DNA of 33,857 nucleotides, taken from a virus. The position numbers were made by a program, and so were the translations under genes. The stretch lies in the IMG/VR virus record IMGVR_UViG_3300030102_002467, positions 1-33,857 of that record. One strand, 5' to 3'. This document shows, in pieces, positions 25,037-30,695 of the stretch. Numbering within the stretch: the stretch's first letter is position 1; each line of letters begins with the position of its first letter. A model generated the notes under the pieces. The model did not search any database and was not told the DNA's origin. It worked only from the letters and a program-made list of their open reading frames with translations.

Positions 25037-26323
25037 TTACAAAGTAAACGGATTATACTCATTAACTGCGACTTGTTGAGGGGGCTTAATATAACTTTGT
25101 CTATTTTCCAACCCAACAGCCAGATACCTAAACGCATCCGCAGCATGGCTTGTGAAATCATGCCTTGGATGATCCCTAAATATTTTTTTACGTTCATCCC
25201 ACTCTTGCCTATATTGCTTGAGCATTTCTACGCCTTCAGCGCACATATCACGGTCAAAGTGACACTTGGGTATCAATAAACGTGCTGCATTGATACCGTC
25301 AGCAACTTTCATTTTCGGGATGACTTTGAACCTGATGCCGAGGCTGAACGCCGTTTCGAGGCGGCTTTTGCCCGAACCGAGTTCTCTGACTTCGATGTCA
25401 TGGGGGGCGAGATGATCTCCCCAGTGGTAGTCTTTTTGCCGCAAGACTTCAGCATAGTGATCAAGTCCAACACCGCTGTTCTCATAGTAGTCAATAACAT
25501 TTACTGCTCCACTTCTAAATATCTGTGCAAACCAAATAGCTGTGCTATCGTTTATACCTAAATCCCATGCAGTATGTACAGGGTATGCAGGGTCATACGG
25601 CACTCTTGTTACCCTGCCAGCATCCTCTGCTTCTGAAAGCAACCGCCCATAATAAGCACCAATAATAGCTGCTGTAAACGAACACTCATACTCTTGCTCA
25701 TACTGCTCCAGTGTCATTTGGGTCTGAGCCGCTTCTAGCTCTTCTTCTTTTACCAAACCACTCTCAGAAGCCTTGACTATCTTCCAGTACCACTGGTCTG
25801 ACTCACTTTGCGTTTCAGTCTTAGCAGTTTCCAGTAAATCATAAAAATGATTATGTCCTGCTGGCGTACCTAAAAACACAGCTGCCCCCTGTCTGTCAGA
25901 TAGGGCCGGTCTTACAACCTCCCCCCATACCCTAGGGTTCTGCATCCCATACTCATCAAATACACATAAGTCTAAATAAATACCACGTAAGCTGTCAGGA
26001 TTCTCAGCCGACAACAGCATTAACCGCCCCCCATTCGGAAAGTCTACACGCAGTTCTGTCTCATTAAAGCTAACACCTGGTATAACACCAGCGTAATACT
26101 TTACATAATCCCAAGCTATTCTCTTAGCCTGTGTAAAGGTGGGGGCTACAAAGGCAACTCTTGGCCTTGGTAACTCGCAAGTCAAACAATGTTTTATTAA
26201 ATGATTTACAGCCCAGACAGTCTTGCCAAAACGCCTGTGCATCACAAGCACATTCCAACGCTTCAAACTCTCGTGCATCTCAGCCTGTAATACTCTAGGC
26301 TTGTAAGGTATCTTAACTTGCAT
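25037..26323 (-). CDS. terL: Terminase large subunit (428 aa)
   Basis: ATP-driven motor that packages DNA and a nuclease that cuts it. Walker A is HRRFGKT at 29-35, preceded by NVLVM; Walker B is LDLCVFDE around 116-124; the coupling motif follows in AVFLGTPAG. The nuclease domain shows HTAWDLGINDSTAIWF with its first catalytic aspartate, and the end carries the usual HDFTSHAADAFRYLAVG. The length (428 aa) is short compared with T7 gp19 (586) but normal for many marine podoviruses. The gene overlaps the small subunit gene by 11 bases. Confidence 0.96.
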   Translation of the reverse strand: MQVKIPYKPRVLQAEMHESLKRWNVLVMHRRFGKTVWAVNHLIKHCLTCELPRPRVAFVAPTFTQAKRIAWDYVKYYAGVIPGVSFNETELRVDFPNGGRLMLLSAENPDSLRGIYLDLCVFDEYGMQNPRVWGEVVRPALSDRQGAAVFLGTPAGHNHFYDLLETAKTETQSESDQWYWKIVKASESGLVKEEELEAAQTQMTLEQYEQEYECSFTAAIIGAYYGRLLSEAEDAGRVTRVPYDPAYPVHTAWDLGINDSTAIWFAQIFRSGAVNVIDYYENSGVGLDHYAEVLRQKDYHWGDHLAPHDIEVRELGSGKSRLETAFSLGIRFKVIPKMKVADGINAARLLIPKCHFDRDMCAEGVEMLKQYRQEWDERKKIFRDHPRHDFTSHAADAFRYLAVGLENRQSYIKPPQQVAVNEYNPFTL

Positions 26324-26699
26324 CTGTTTCCCAGACTATCCGAACAGTGCCATCACCTATCTCAACACCAGCCCTGTTCTTCTGCTCCCCATACCTGTCA
26401 GGCAATAACTTCCCAACCTTCCACCTGACATGAGTGGCATAATCCCTCAGCACATTAGGGTCATAATCCTTCTCACCCCTCAAACGCTGCTGATATAACT
26501 CATCCAACTCCTCAACAGCCTTCTCAGCACTCTGCTGCTGGGCCGTCCTGATCCTACGCTCTAACTCAGCATCCTTACCCATACGGCTGTAAATGTTACG
26601 CCTGCTTATCTTCAACTCAGTACAAGAACGAGCAAGACTATGGCCCTCCATAATCATGCCAACTAAGTCATCAACCCTTGTCTTTGTAAGCTTTGCCAT
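26313..26699 (-). CDS. terS: Terminase small subunit (128 aa)
   Basis: First gene of the long minus-strand late operon, overlapping the large subunit gene by 11 bases. Residues 5-45 form a helix-turn-helix of the terminase small subunit type (VDDLVGMIMEGHSLARSCTELKISRRNIYSRM), followed by a long oligomerisation helix (AQQQSAEKAVEELDELYQQRL) and a WKVGKLLPDRYGEQ segment, which is typical before the C-terminal portion that meets the large subunit. It recognises the packaging site on phage DNA. Confidence 0.92.
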   Translation of the reverse strand: MAKLTKTRVDDLVGMIMEGHSLARSCTELKISRRNIYSRMGKDAELERRIRTAQQQSAEKAVEELDELYQQRLRGEKDYDPNVLRDYATHVRWKVGKLLPDRYGEQKNRAGVEIGDGTVRIVWETDAS

Positions 26700-26875
26700 G
26701 CCTCAACATAGTCATTCAGGCCGTGTGTGTAAATGTACTATTTAACATATATACAATGCAGCAGTCGGCATGGGTGTGCATGCCTTTGTAATATGCCCCC
26801 CGTCACGCAATGATCAGTCATGCAGATCTGTCTGTGCATTGCCGCACGAAGCAGTGTGTGCTGAGCGTGATTAGA

Positions 26876-26903
26876 CATATAAAATCCAACCACAATCAAT
26901 CAA
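26876..26903 (-). promoter_or_regulatory. Possible sigma70-type promoter for the late operon (weak)
   Basis: On the minus strand TTGATT (26903-26898) is followed after 16 bases by TATATG (26881-26876), four of six matches in each box. It would give a leader of roughly 170 bases before the terminase small gene at 26699. No other better pair was found for this strand, and the late operon must have a promoter nearby. Confidence is low. Confidence 0.25.
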
Positions 26904-26942
26904 AATAAATCTGGCTGATCCAGTCTGCAATGTCTGTCTAAT

Positions 26943-26997
26943 AATGTATGGAATGTTTGCCTAGCATTGTGAGCAATGTTTGCTGATCAATGTATGC
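26943..26997. repeat. AATGT[AT]TG short repeat cluster (iteron-like)
   Basis: AATGTATGG at 26943, AATGTTTGC at 26952, AATGTTTGC at 26975 and AATGTATGC at 26989 lie in the same orientation, and further AATGT cores occur at 26929 and 27030. Spacing is irregular (9, 23 and 14 bases). They sit immediately upstream of the early promoter, so they could be binding sites for a phage regulator or replication initiator. No initiator gene is recognised in the window. Confidence 0.5.
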
Positions 26998-27004
26998 AAT
27001 TCTT

Positions 27005-27022
27005 AATATCATATATTTTTAT
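27005..27022. repeat. 18-bp direct repeat, copy 1 (also at 29637)
   Basis: AATATCATATATTTTTAT occurs here just upstream of the early promoter and again at 29637-29654, overlapping the end of the Hjc-like gene. The two copies bracket the whole early small-gene block. They are AT-rich, which raises the chance of coincidence, but an exact 18-base match in the same orientation is unusual. An UP-element role for this copy is possible because it lies directly upstream of the -35 box. Confidence 0.6.
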
Positions 27023-27024
27023 TG

Positions 27025-27053
27025 TTGACAATGTGAACACTGTTCACTATATA
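27025..27053 (+). promoter_or_regulatory. Early promoter with palindromic operator in the spacer
   Basis: TTGACA (27025-27030) matches the -35 consensus exactly, and after exactly 17 bases comes TATATA (27048-27053), five of six for the -10 box. The spacer is almost entirely a perfect palindrome, GTGAACA-C-TGTTCAC (27033-27047). A protein dimer bound there would block RNA polymerase, so this is probably a repressed early promoter read by host sigma70 polymerase. The Xre proteins at 29303 or 30845 are the candidate binders. Confidence 0.72.
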
Positions 27054-27060
27054 TAAGATA

Positions 27061-27085
27061 TAGCAAACAAATATTGAGGATCAAA
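27061..27085 (+). repeat. Repeated early leader TAGCAAACA...GGATCAA, copy 1
   Basis: First of about eight related leaders in front of early genes: 27061, 27255, 27458, 27665 (degenerate), 28088, 28711, 28986 (only the GGATCAA half) and 29261. The consensus is TAGCAAACA, then 3-8 bases, then [AG]AGGATCAA, then 2-8 bases and ATG. The AAGGA part serves as Shine-Dalgarno; the TAGCAAACA part is outside any ribosome-binding need and so has another reason to be conserved. Several copies begin at the stop codon of the previous gene. Confidence 0.82.
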
Positions 27086-27089
27086 TAGA

Positions 27090-27257
27090 ATGTTAAACAC
27101 CATCAAAAAAGTAAGAACGGGCGGCAAAGGCTCGAAGATGATCGCCTATTATATACGCCGTGGCTATATAATCATTGGATATCATCATGGTTCAGTGGCT
27201 CTTAAAAAGTCAAAGTCTTGTGAATTAAAACCTACAATCACGATTGCAGCAAAATAG
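27090..27257 (+). CDS. Small basic early protein (55 aa)
   Basis: ATG at 27090, TAG at 27255-27257. It follows the early promoter by about 40 bases and the first repeated leader, with GAGGA nine bases before the start. The product is basic with a Gly/Lys-rich N-terminal part and a central YYIRRGYIIIGYHHGS stretch, rich in Tyr and Ile, probably one beta hairpin. It is the first gene transcribed from the early promoter, a position where small host-takeover proteins are often encoded. No family recognised. Confidence 0.68.
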   Translation: MLNTIKKVRTGGKGSKMIAYYIRRGYIIIGYHHGSVALKKSKSCELKPTITIAAK

Positions 27258-27282
27258 CAAACAAATATAAAGGATCAAAACA

Positions 27283-27456
27283 ATGGACAATAAAGACACA
27301 ATTTTATTTATGACACTTGGCATGGTTTTTATGTTATCGGCAATTATTGATATGCTGACTCAAGTTATGCCGCATCCATTCCTAACCATTCTGTTAGGTG
27401 TTACAGGCCTTGTTACTTTCTGGCTTCCTATGATTGTAACAAGCCTTGATGATTAA
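27283..27456 (+). CDS. Small two-TM membrane protein (57 aa), early
   Basis: ATG at 27283 is preceded by the second leader copy (TAGCAAACA at 27255, AAAGGATCAA). The product has two hydrophobic segments, about 7-27 (ILFMTLGMVFMLSAIIDML) and 33-52 (FLTILLGVTGLVTFWLPMI), separated by a Pro-containing turn and ended by acidic residues. Early membrane proteins of phages may block superinfection or alter the host membrane, but nothing identifies this one. It is not beside the lysis genes and so is unlikely to be the holin. Confidence 0.68.
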   Translation: MDNKDTILFMTLGMVFMLSAIIDMLTQVMPHPFLTILLGVTGLVTFWLPMIVTSLDD

Positions 27457-27480
27457 TCAGCAAACGGAAGGATCAAAACA

Positions 27481-27675
27481 ATGTCTTATAAAGATATCTC
27501 AAATTATGATATTGCCATGGATATTTACCAAAAGATAATGGCAGCTAAAACAATGTATGCCTGTAAATACGGATCATTGAGATATAATCCAGAACAAAAT
27601 CATATAAATATAAATGAGATTGTTGAGCATTTATATTTTATCAAACACACTGATAAAACACCTATAGCAGACTAA
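27481..27675 (+). CDS. Small early protein (64 aa)
   Basis: ATG at 27481 follows the third leader copy (GCAAACGGAAGGATCAAAACA). The product is rich in Asn, Ile, Tyr and Lys with an N-terminal DISNYDIAMDIYQKIMAAK helix and a NINEIVEHLYFIKH helix near the end. No membrane segment, cysteine pair or known motif. The end of the gene itself forms part of the degenerate fourth leader (TAGCAGACTAATGGAAGGATCAA). Confidence 0.7.
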   Translation: MSYKDISNYDIAMDIYQKIMAAKTMYACKYGSLRYNPEQNHININEIVEHLYFIKHTDKTPIAD

Positions 27676-27691
27676 TGGAAGGATCAAGCTA

Positions 27692-28006
27692 ATGACTAAG
27701 CAAAAAGCAAAACAATTCGTTGTGGCGTATCGTGAAAAGAAAGGCCGTAAAAAAGAGGACTGGAATCACGAAATGTATTTCACTTCCCTCATGGTTACTC
27801 ATATTGACGGAAAAGAGTTATCCTATGAAAACCAATTCGATCTTGGTTGGGTAAGAGCTAATTGCCACATCAAACACCAAGAAAAGTATTTTGGAAAAGA
27901 TCTAGAATACACAATCTTTATCCGGCCTTGTAATTGGGATGAGGCGGGTACAGTAAAACAATACACAGCCATTGTTGAGCCTTATGAGGAAAAAGAAACA
28001 GCGTAA
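27692..28006 (+). CDS. Early hypothetical protein (104 aa)
   Basis: ATG at 27692 follows GGAAGGATCAA. A basic N-terminal stretch (TKQKAKQFVVAYREKKGRKKED) is followed by mixed beta-type sequence with aromatic residues (EMYFTSLMVTHIDGK, LEYTIFIRPCNWDE) and an acidic end. One cysteine near the middle and one at about 83. No known domain. The stop is followed by a probable terminator hairpin (28019-28037), so some transcripts may end here. Confidence 0.72.
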   Translation: MTKQKAKQFVVAYREKKGRKKEDWNHEMYFTSLMVTHIDGKELSYENQFDLGWVRANCHIKHQEKYFGKDLEYTIFIRPCNWDEAGTVKQYTAIVEPYEEKETA

Positions 28007-28018
28007 AGATAACTGGTT

Positions 28019-28045
28019 AGGCCGTGTAATACGGCCTTGCCTTTT
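28019..28045 (+). terminator. Probable intrinsic terminator or attenuator within the early operon
   Basis: AGGCCGT (28019-28025), loop GTAAT, ACGGCCT (28031-28037) form a perfect 7-bp stem followed by TGCCTTTT. The short T-run after a two-base interruption suggests partial termination. It lies 13 bases after the stop of the 104-aa gene, and further early genes follow, so it probably lowers rather than ends transcription. Confidence 0.6.
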
Positions 28046-28112
28046 CAATATCTCAAAAGAGGTGTTGAAATGGCAAAAACGCCAACATAGCAAACAAAGG
28101 AAGGATCAAGCT

Positions 28113-28508
28113 ATGATAAACGCAAAACAAAAAGCCTTAATCAATAAGGGATATTCAGCAATACAAGGCTTAAACTTTTTGAGATGGGAACATTATCGTG
28201 AAGATCTGTATAAGATTGAAAAAGACTATGAAAAAAGCCATAGGCAATTTCAGTATGGTCGCAAACATGGCATGACCATTGATCAAGCTGCAAAGTATTT
28301 TGCTGTGAAACATATCCTTGAGGCATTAGAAAAGCCTGATCGGTATTCTGTCAGGGATTACTTGCATCTCAAAAAATCTGCATTCATGGCTCAGGCATTA
28401 GTGCAAGAATATCCGGACAAGATCAAAGATATGTTTTATGACTTTGACATAGAGGCATTTAAGGATCTGGATTATGTTCATATGATATCAGCTTGTGAAG
28501 CTAAATAA
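28113..28508 (+). CDS. Early hypothetical protein (131 aa)
   Basis: ATG at 28113 is chosen because it follows a full leader copy (TAGCAAACAAAGGAAGGATCAA at 28088-28109); the frame is open further upstream but through the hairpin. The product is helical and mixed-charge: KQKALINKGYSAIQGLNFLRW, LYKIEKDYEKSHRQFQYGRKHG, MTIDQAAKYFAVKHILEAL, and an acidic end. The IDQAAKYFAV helix could be an HTH-like element but the match is weak. The largest early gene; function unknown. Confidence 0.75.
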   Translation: MINAKQKALINKGYSAIQGLNFLRWEHYREDLYKIEKDYEKSHRQFQYGRKHGMTIDQAAKYFAVKHILEALEKPDRYSVRDYLHLKKSAFMAQALVQEYPDKIKDMFYDFDIEAFKDLDYVHMISACEAK

Positions 28509-28612
28509 TGTTTAGAAAGATAAACAACTTCCTAATCAAATACGAAAACTTATTAGCTGGCCTTGTCTTTATGGCTACAGTTTGGGGCTTTACAGTTTTA
28601 ATGATGATTTAA
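28508..28612 (+). CDS. Tiny membrane protein (34 aa), early
   Basis: ATG at 28508 overlaps the previous stop as TAATG and the frame ends with TAA at 28610-28612. A positively charged N-terminus (FRKINNFLIKYEN) is followed by one hydrophobic segment of about 19 residues (LLAGLVFMATVWGFTVLMM) at the very end. This is a typical single-pass phage miniprotein, expressed by coupling rather than with its own leader. It may modify a host membrane protein; no family known. Confidence 0.6.
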   Translation: MFRKINNFLIKYENLLAGLVFMATVWGFTVLMMI

Positions 28613-28631
28613 AGCCCTACAGCTTTTATGT

Positions 28632-28688
28632 CTGCCCTGTTTGGTGTCTACCTACCAGCAGGGCAGTGATAAACGCTGAGAAGCGTTT
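28632..28688 (+). terminator. Two tandem hairpins in a 120-bp early gap
   Basis: CTGCCCTG (28632-28639) pairs perfectly with CAGGGCAG (28659-28666), and AAACGC (28671-28676) with GCGTTT (28683-28688), loop TGAGAA. Neither is followed by a long T-run, so termination would be incomplete; RNA processing or protection of transcript ends is as likely. The gap ends with the next repeated leader (28711). Confidence 0.45.
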
Positions 28689-28732
28689 AAATCGCCAATA
28701 ATGGCACAACTAGCAAACAGGAAGGATCTGTT

Positions 28733-28981
28733 ATGACTAAAAAATCAGACTGGGAAATTAAAAGAGAAAAGCAAGCGGCAATAAATGACAAGGCCATGCA
28801 AGGTATGACCGCCGATCAGCTTGCCACAATAAAGGATCTTAAGAATCATTTGGGGCATTGCCTGTCTATGATTGCAGAAACAAACGATCTTTATATGTCT
28901 GACGTTGGCAAATTAGATAACTTGTTTCATAAGCTAAACAGGCATTTTAACATGGATCACAGCTACAGATCAGACGACTAA
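28733..28981 (+). CDS. Early hypothetical protein (82 aa)
   Basis: ATG at 28733 follows a full leader copy (TAGCAAACAGGAAGGATCTG). The product is helical and charged: KSDWEIKREKQAAINDKAMQG, MTADQLATIKDLKNHLGHCLSMI, then an Asn/Asp/Met-rich part. The TADQLATIKDL helix start resembles many short regulators but no complete HTH is visible. One cysteine; no membrane segment. Its stop lies within a 16-bp sequence repeated at the end of the next gene. Confidence 0.72.
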   Translation: MTKKSDWEIKREKQAAINDKAMQGMTADQLATIKDLKNHLGHCLSMIAETNDLYMSDVGKLDNLFHKLNRHFNMDHSYRSDD

Positions 28982-28991
28982 AAGAGAAAGG
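28976..28991 (+). repeat. 16-bp repeat around two early stop codons
   Basis: GACTAAAAGAGAAAGG occurs at 28976-28991 and again at 29207-29222, each time placing the TAA stop of an early gene inside the repeat. A degenerate form, GACTAGCAGAGAAAGATCAATG, follows the Xre gene at 29489. It shows that gene borders, not only starts, are shared between early genes, as expected from duplication or exchange of gene cassettes. Confidence 0.7.
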
Positions 28992-28999
28992 ATCAAACA

Positions 29000-29212
29000 A
29001 TGAATATTAAAGTAGTGCAATCTGGGCAAGGGTTGCTTTCTGTAATGATTAACAATCAATTTAGCGGTTGGAAGATTGCCAACAGATTAGGCATCTGGAA
29101 TCTATACAAGGCAGAAACAGATCTAAAATGGAATCATGATCTTGCGTCAGTGGTTCACAAACCAGATCAACTAAATAAACTTATCGCTGAATTTATTAAA
29201 GCAGCAGACTAA
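29000..29212 (+). CDS. Early hypothetical protein (70 aa)
   Basis: ATG at 29000 follows GAAAGGATCAAACA. The first half is beta-type (NIKVVQSGQGLLSVMINNQFSGWKIAN), with NLYKAETDLKWNHDLASVVHK and a final helix QLNKLIAEFIKAAD. Compact and soluble; possibly a small alpha-beta fold that binds a host protein. The stop lies in GACTAAAAGAGAAAGG, the same 16 bases found at the previous gene's stop (28976-28991). No family recognised. Confidence 0.72.
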   Translation: MNIKVVQSGQGLLSVMINNQFSGWKIANRLGIWNLYKAETDLKWNHDLASVVHKPDQLNKLIAEFIKAAD

Positions 29213-29217
29213 AAGAG

Positions 29218-29256
29218 AAAGGGCAACTAGGCTGTTGGATAACCTGGCTGCCCTTT
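29218..29256 (+). terminator. Hairpin before the early Xre regulator
   Basis: AAAGGGCA (29218-29225) pairs perfectly with TGCCCTTT (29249-29256); AGG/CCT inside can extend pairing. The 3' side ends in TTTCGATT, a short T-run only, so this may be a partial terminator or attenuator that lowers expression of the regulator gene at 29303 relative to upstream early genes. Confidence 0.5.
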
Positions 29257-29302
29257 CGATTAGCAAACATAGGCGGATCAAGGCCTATGAGAAAGGGATA
29301 AC

Positions 29303-29494
29303 ATGAATAAAGAAATGACACCAGCAGAATTTAAAGCTGAGAGAGAGAGGCTGAAAATTACAGCTAAACAATTCGGTCAACTGCTAGGCGTATCAGAAAG
29401 AGCAGTGTTTTACTACGAACATGGTCAGAGAAAGATACCCAAGCCAGTGCAGTTTTTAGTGCTGCTGTATAAAAAGCATGCAGTTGTAGACTAG
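29303..29494 (+). CDS. Xre/Cro-type HTH regulator (63 aa)
   Basis: The sequence has the full five-helix Cro/C1-like core: PAEFKAERERLKITAKQFGQLLGVSERAVFYYEHGQRKIP, with the recognition helix at about SERAVFYYEHG, and a short C-terminal helix (PVQFLVLLYKK). As a single-domain protein of Cro size it probably binds DNA as a dimer. It is the last gene of the early operon, so it may act back on the palindromic operator at 27033-27047. The leader upstream is a changed copy (TAGCAAACATAGGCGGATCAA at 29261), and AAAGGG serves as Shine-Dalgarno. Confidence 0.87.
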   Translation: MNKEMTPAEFKAERERLKITAKQFGQLLGVSERAVFYYEHGQRKIPKPVQFLVLLYKKHAVVD

Positions 29495-29524
29495 CAGAGA
29501 AAGATCAATGCCGTACGGCAAAAC

Positions 29525-29562
29525 AGCAATGCTTTGTAATGATGCAGAGCATTGCTTTTTTT
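29525..29562 (+). terminator. Intrinsic terminator of the early operon
   Basis: AGCAATGCT (29525-29533) pairs perfectly with AGCATTGCT (29548-29556), followed directly by TTTTTTATTT. A classic rho-independent terminator 30 bases after the Xre gene. A 20-codon reading frame runs through it (from 29508, after a degenerate leader), which may be a relic of a deleted gene but is not called as one. Confidence 0.88.
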
Positions 29563-29579
29563 ATTTATAAAAAAGAAGA

Positions 29580-29622
29580 AGAGAAAAGTAGCATTGCAAG
29601 GCAGTTCTGCCGCATGGCAATG
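29580..29622 (-). terminator. Intrinsic terminator of the minus-strand repressor/methylase operon
   Basis: CATTGC (29592-29597) pairs with GCAATG (29617-29622), with an inner GGCAG/CTGCC stem (29600-29604, 29607-29611). On the minus strand the hairpin is followed by TACTTTTCTCTTCTT, a T-rich tract. It lies about 20 bases past the end of the nuclease gene at 29641 and faces the terminator of the plus-strand early operon. Confidence 0.68.
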
Positions 29623-29636
29623 TAAAGAGAAATCTA

Positions 29637-29654
29637 AATATCATATATTTTTAT
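29637..29654. repeat. 18-bp direct repeat, copy 2 (also at 27005)
   Basis: Second exact copy of AATATCATATATTTTTAT. It overlaps the last codons of the minus-strand nuclease gene (stop at 29641). With the copy at 27005 it frames the early module, as would be expected if the block had been exchanged or inserted by recombination at short homologies. Confidence 0.6.
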
Positions 29655-30048
29655 CTTCGCCAAGCCCCTGTTCAGATATTTTTTCACGGATAATGTACCA
29701 AAGATCTGAGAGAGAGAGTGTGCAAGTTATGCCTGTATAGTCATAATCGCTGTTGATAACTGACAGAGAAATGACTGCCCTTGGTTCTTGATAATCATAC
29801 TTATACACAAGGACAGGTTCATTATCCCCAGCCTGTTCACAGGCTTGCATCCACCAATCTGCTTTATGAGTGTAGCCCTTGGCATATGCCTTACACTCGA
29901 TGGCAAAGCCAGGGATTATAATATCTGACTGACCCTTTGTTTGATATTGAGAGAGGTTACGCTTTGGTCTGAATCCTAAATGCTGATCTATCTCATTGCA
30001 TAACCAGCGTTCAAAGGCTGCACCTTTATCCCTGCTTTTCTTGCCCAT
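29641..30048 (-). CDS. Hjc-like PD-(D/E)xK nuclease, putative Holliday junction resolvase (135 aa)
   Basis: ATG at 30048 overlaps the methyltransferase stop as TAATG. Catalytic pattern: GAAFERWLCNEI with E13, then RNLSQYQTKGQSDIIIPGFAIECKAY with D42, E51 and K53, the standard order for archaeal Hjc and phage counterparts. Length matches (130-150 aa). Such enzymes cut branched DNA, needed to clear recombination or replication intermediates before packaging. It complements the RecB-like nuclease and annealing protein of the plus-strand operon. A general endonuclease of the same fold is the alternative. Confidence 0.78.
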   Translation of the reverse strand: MGKKSRDKGAAFERWLCNEIDQHLGFRPKRNLSQYQTKGQSDIIIPGFAIECKAYAKGYTHKADWWMQACEQAGDNEPVLVYKYDYQEPRAVISLSVINSDYDYTGITCTLSLSDLWYIIREKISEQGLGEDKNI

Positions 30049-30695
30049 TAGATCCAATCCAATCTTGTATCTGTGTTGCCTTGCTCCCATACAAACCATG
30101 CAAAGGCTATGAACCCTGACGATCCTTCTGGTTGCTCTTGGTCGCCACGCCACATGGTCAGGCGTTCAGAGAAAACATGAACCCTTGCTGGCGGTTGTCT
30201 GTCATATATGTCAGCCCTGCGCTGCTTGCCTTCCAAGAAAGCGAGACGTAGAAGCATGGCAAAGTACGGCAGCTTCATATCCATGCACTTGATGACAAAC
30301 TCATTAGCTAGTTTGTAAGGTGGATTCGTAACAACGGCTGGTGCAAGTGGCTTACACTCCATAAGAAAGTCCACACCTGACTTGCCATAGCCCCAATCGT
30401 TTAGGTCTGTAGATATAACATTGTGATTGCTGGCAATTAGAGGCTTGCTGATAGCCCCATCACCACAGGCGCACTCCCAGATATCTTTTGGTAGCTTCTC
30501 AGCGTTTATGAGGGCTTCTACTGCCTCTGGTGGGGTAGGATAGAAATCATCCTTCTGTCTAGTCAAGACACCATACCCAGACCGACCATGGTGACCATGT
30601 AATAAAGTAAACTCCCAGCCATTAGGTATAGGGTTATCTTTATGCGTGTAACGACAAATGATCGGAAACTTACTCTCATTTGATTGCTCCGGCAT
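30048..30695 (-). CDS. Adenine-specific DNA methyltransferase (215 aa)
   Basis: The SAM-binding motif is WECACGDGAISKPL (74-80 for ECACGDG), preceded by FYPTPPEAVEAL, and the catalytic NPPY is at 124-127, the N6-adenine methyltransferase signature. The start at 30695 follows GGAG; ATG codons further upstream lie in the preceding gene. No restriction partner is encoded, so it is an orphan enzyme, useful for protection against host restriction or for regulation. The target cannot be predicted. It is the third gene of the minus-strand operon headed by the Xre repressor. Confidence 0.88.
   Translation of the reverse strand: MPEQSNESKFPIICRYTHKDNPIPNGWEFTLLHGHHGRSGYGVLTRQKDDFYPTPPEAVEALINAEKLPKDIWECACGDGAISKPLIASNHNVISTDLNDWGYGKSGVDFLMECKPLAPAVVTNPPYKLANEFVIKCMDMKLPYFAMLLRLAFLEGKQRRADIYDRQPPARVHVFSERLTMWRGDQEQPEGSSGFIAFAWFVWEQGNTDTRLDWI

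Larger units (their letters stand above)
26700..27089. promoter_or_regulatory. 390-bp intergenic control region between late and early operons
   Basis: The only long stretch without a gene. It separates the divergent late (minus) and early (plus) operons. Contents seen: an inverted repeat GGCATG-N6-CATGCC (26767-26784), four copies of AATGT[AT]TG between 26943 and 26997, a CATTG-TGAG-CAATG hairpin (26965-26978), a strong plus-strand promoter with a palindromic spacer (27025-27053), a weak possible minus-strand promoter and the first repeated leader. The clustered short repeats beside a promoter could also mark a replication origin or a terminase site, but no DnaA box was recognised. Confidence 0.65.

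Noticed and set aside
26821-26870. Possible tRNA or small RNA in the GC-richer part of the control region
   Set aside because: No cloverleaf with a TTCGA-type T arm and acceptor stem could be formed; only short unrelated inverted repeats.
27031-27047. LexA/SOS box in the early promoter (GAAC-N3-GTTC)
   Set aside because: The alphaproteobacterial box is GTTC-N7-GTTC and the Bacillus type has four bases between arms. The spacing here does not fit either, so it is treated as an operator for a phage regulator.
28713-29281. CRISPR-like array from the regularly repeated leader motif
   Set aside because: Repeats are short, divergent and separated by whole genes with start codons, not by uniform spacers.
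29508-29570. 20-codon reading frame after a degenerate early leader
   Set aside because: It runs through the terminator hairpin and its T-run, and the leader lacks the AAGGA core; more likely a relic or chance.
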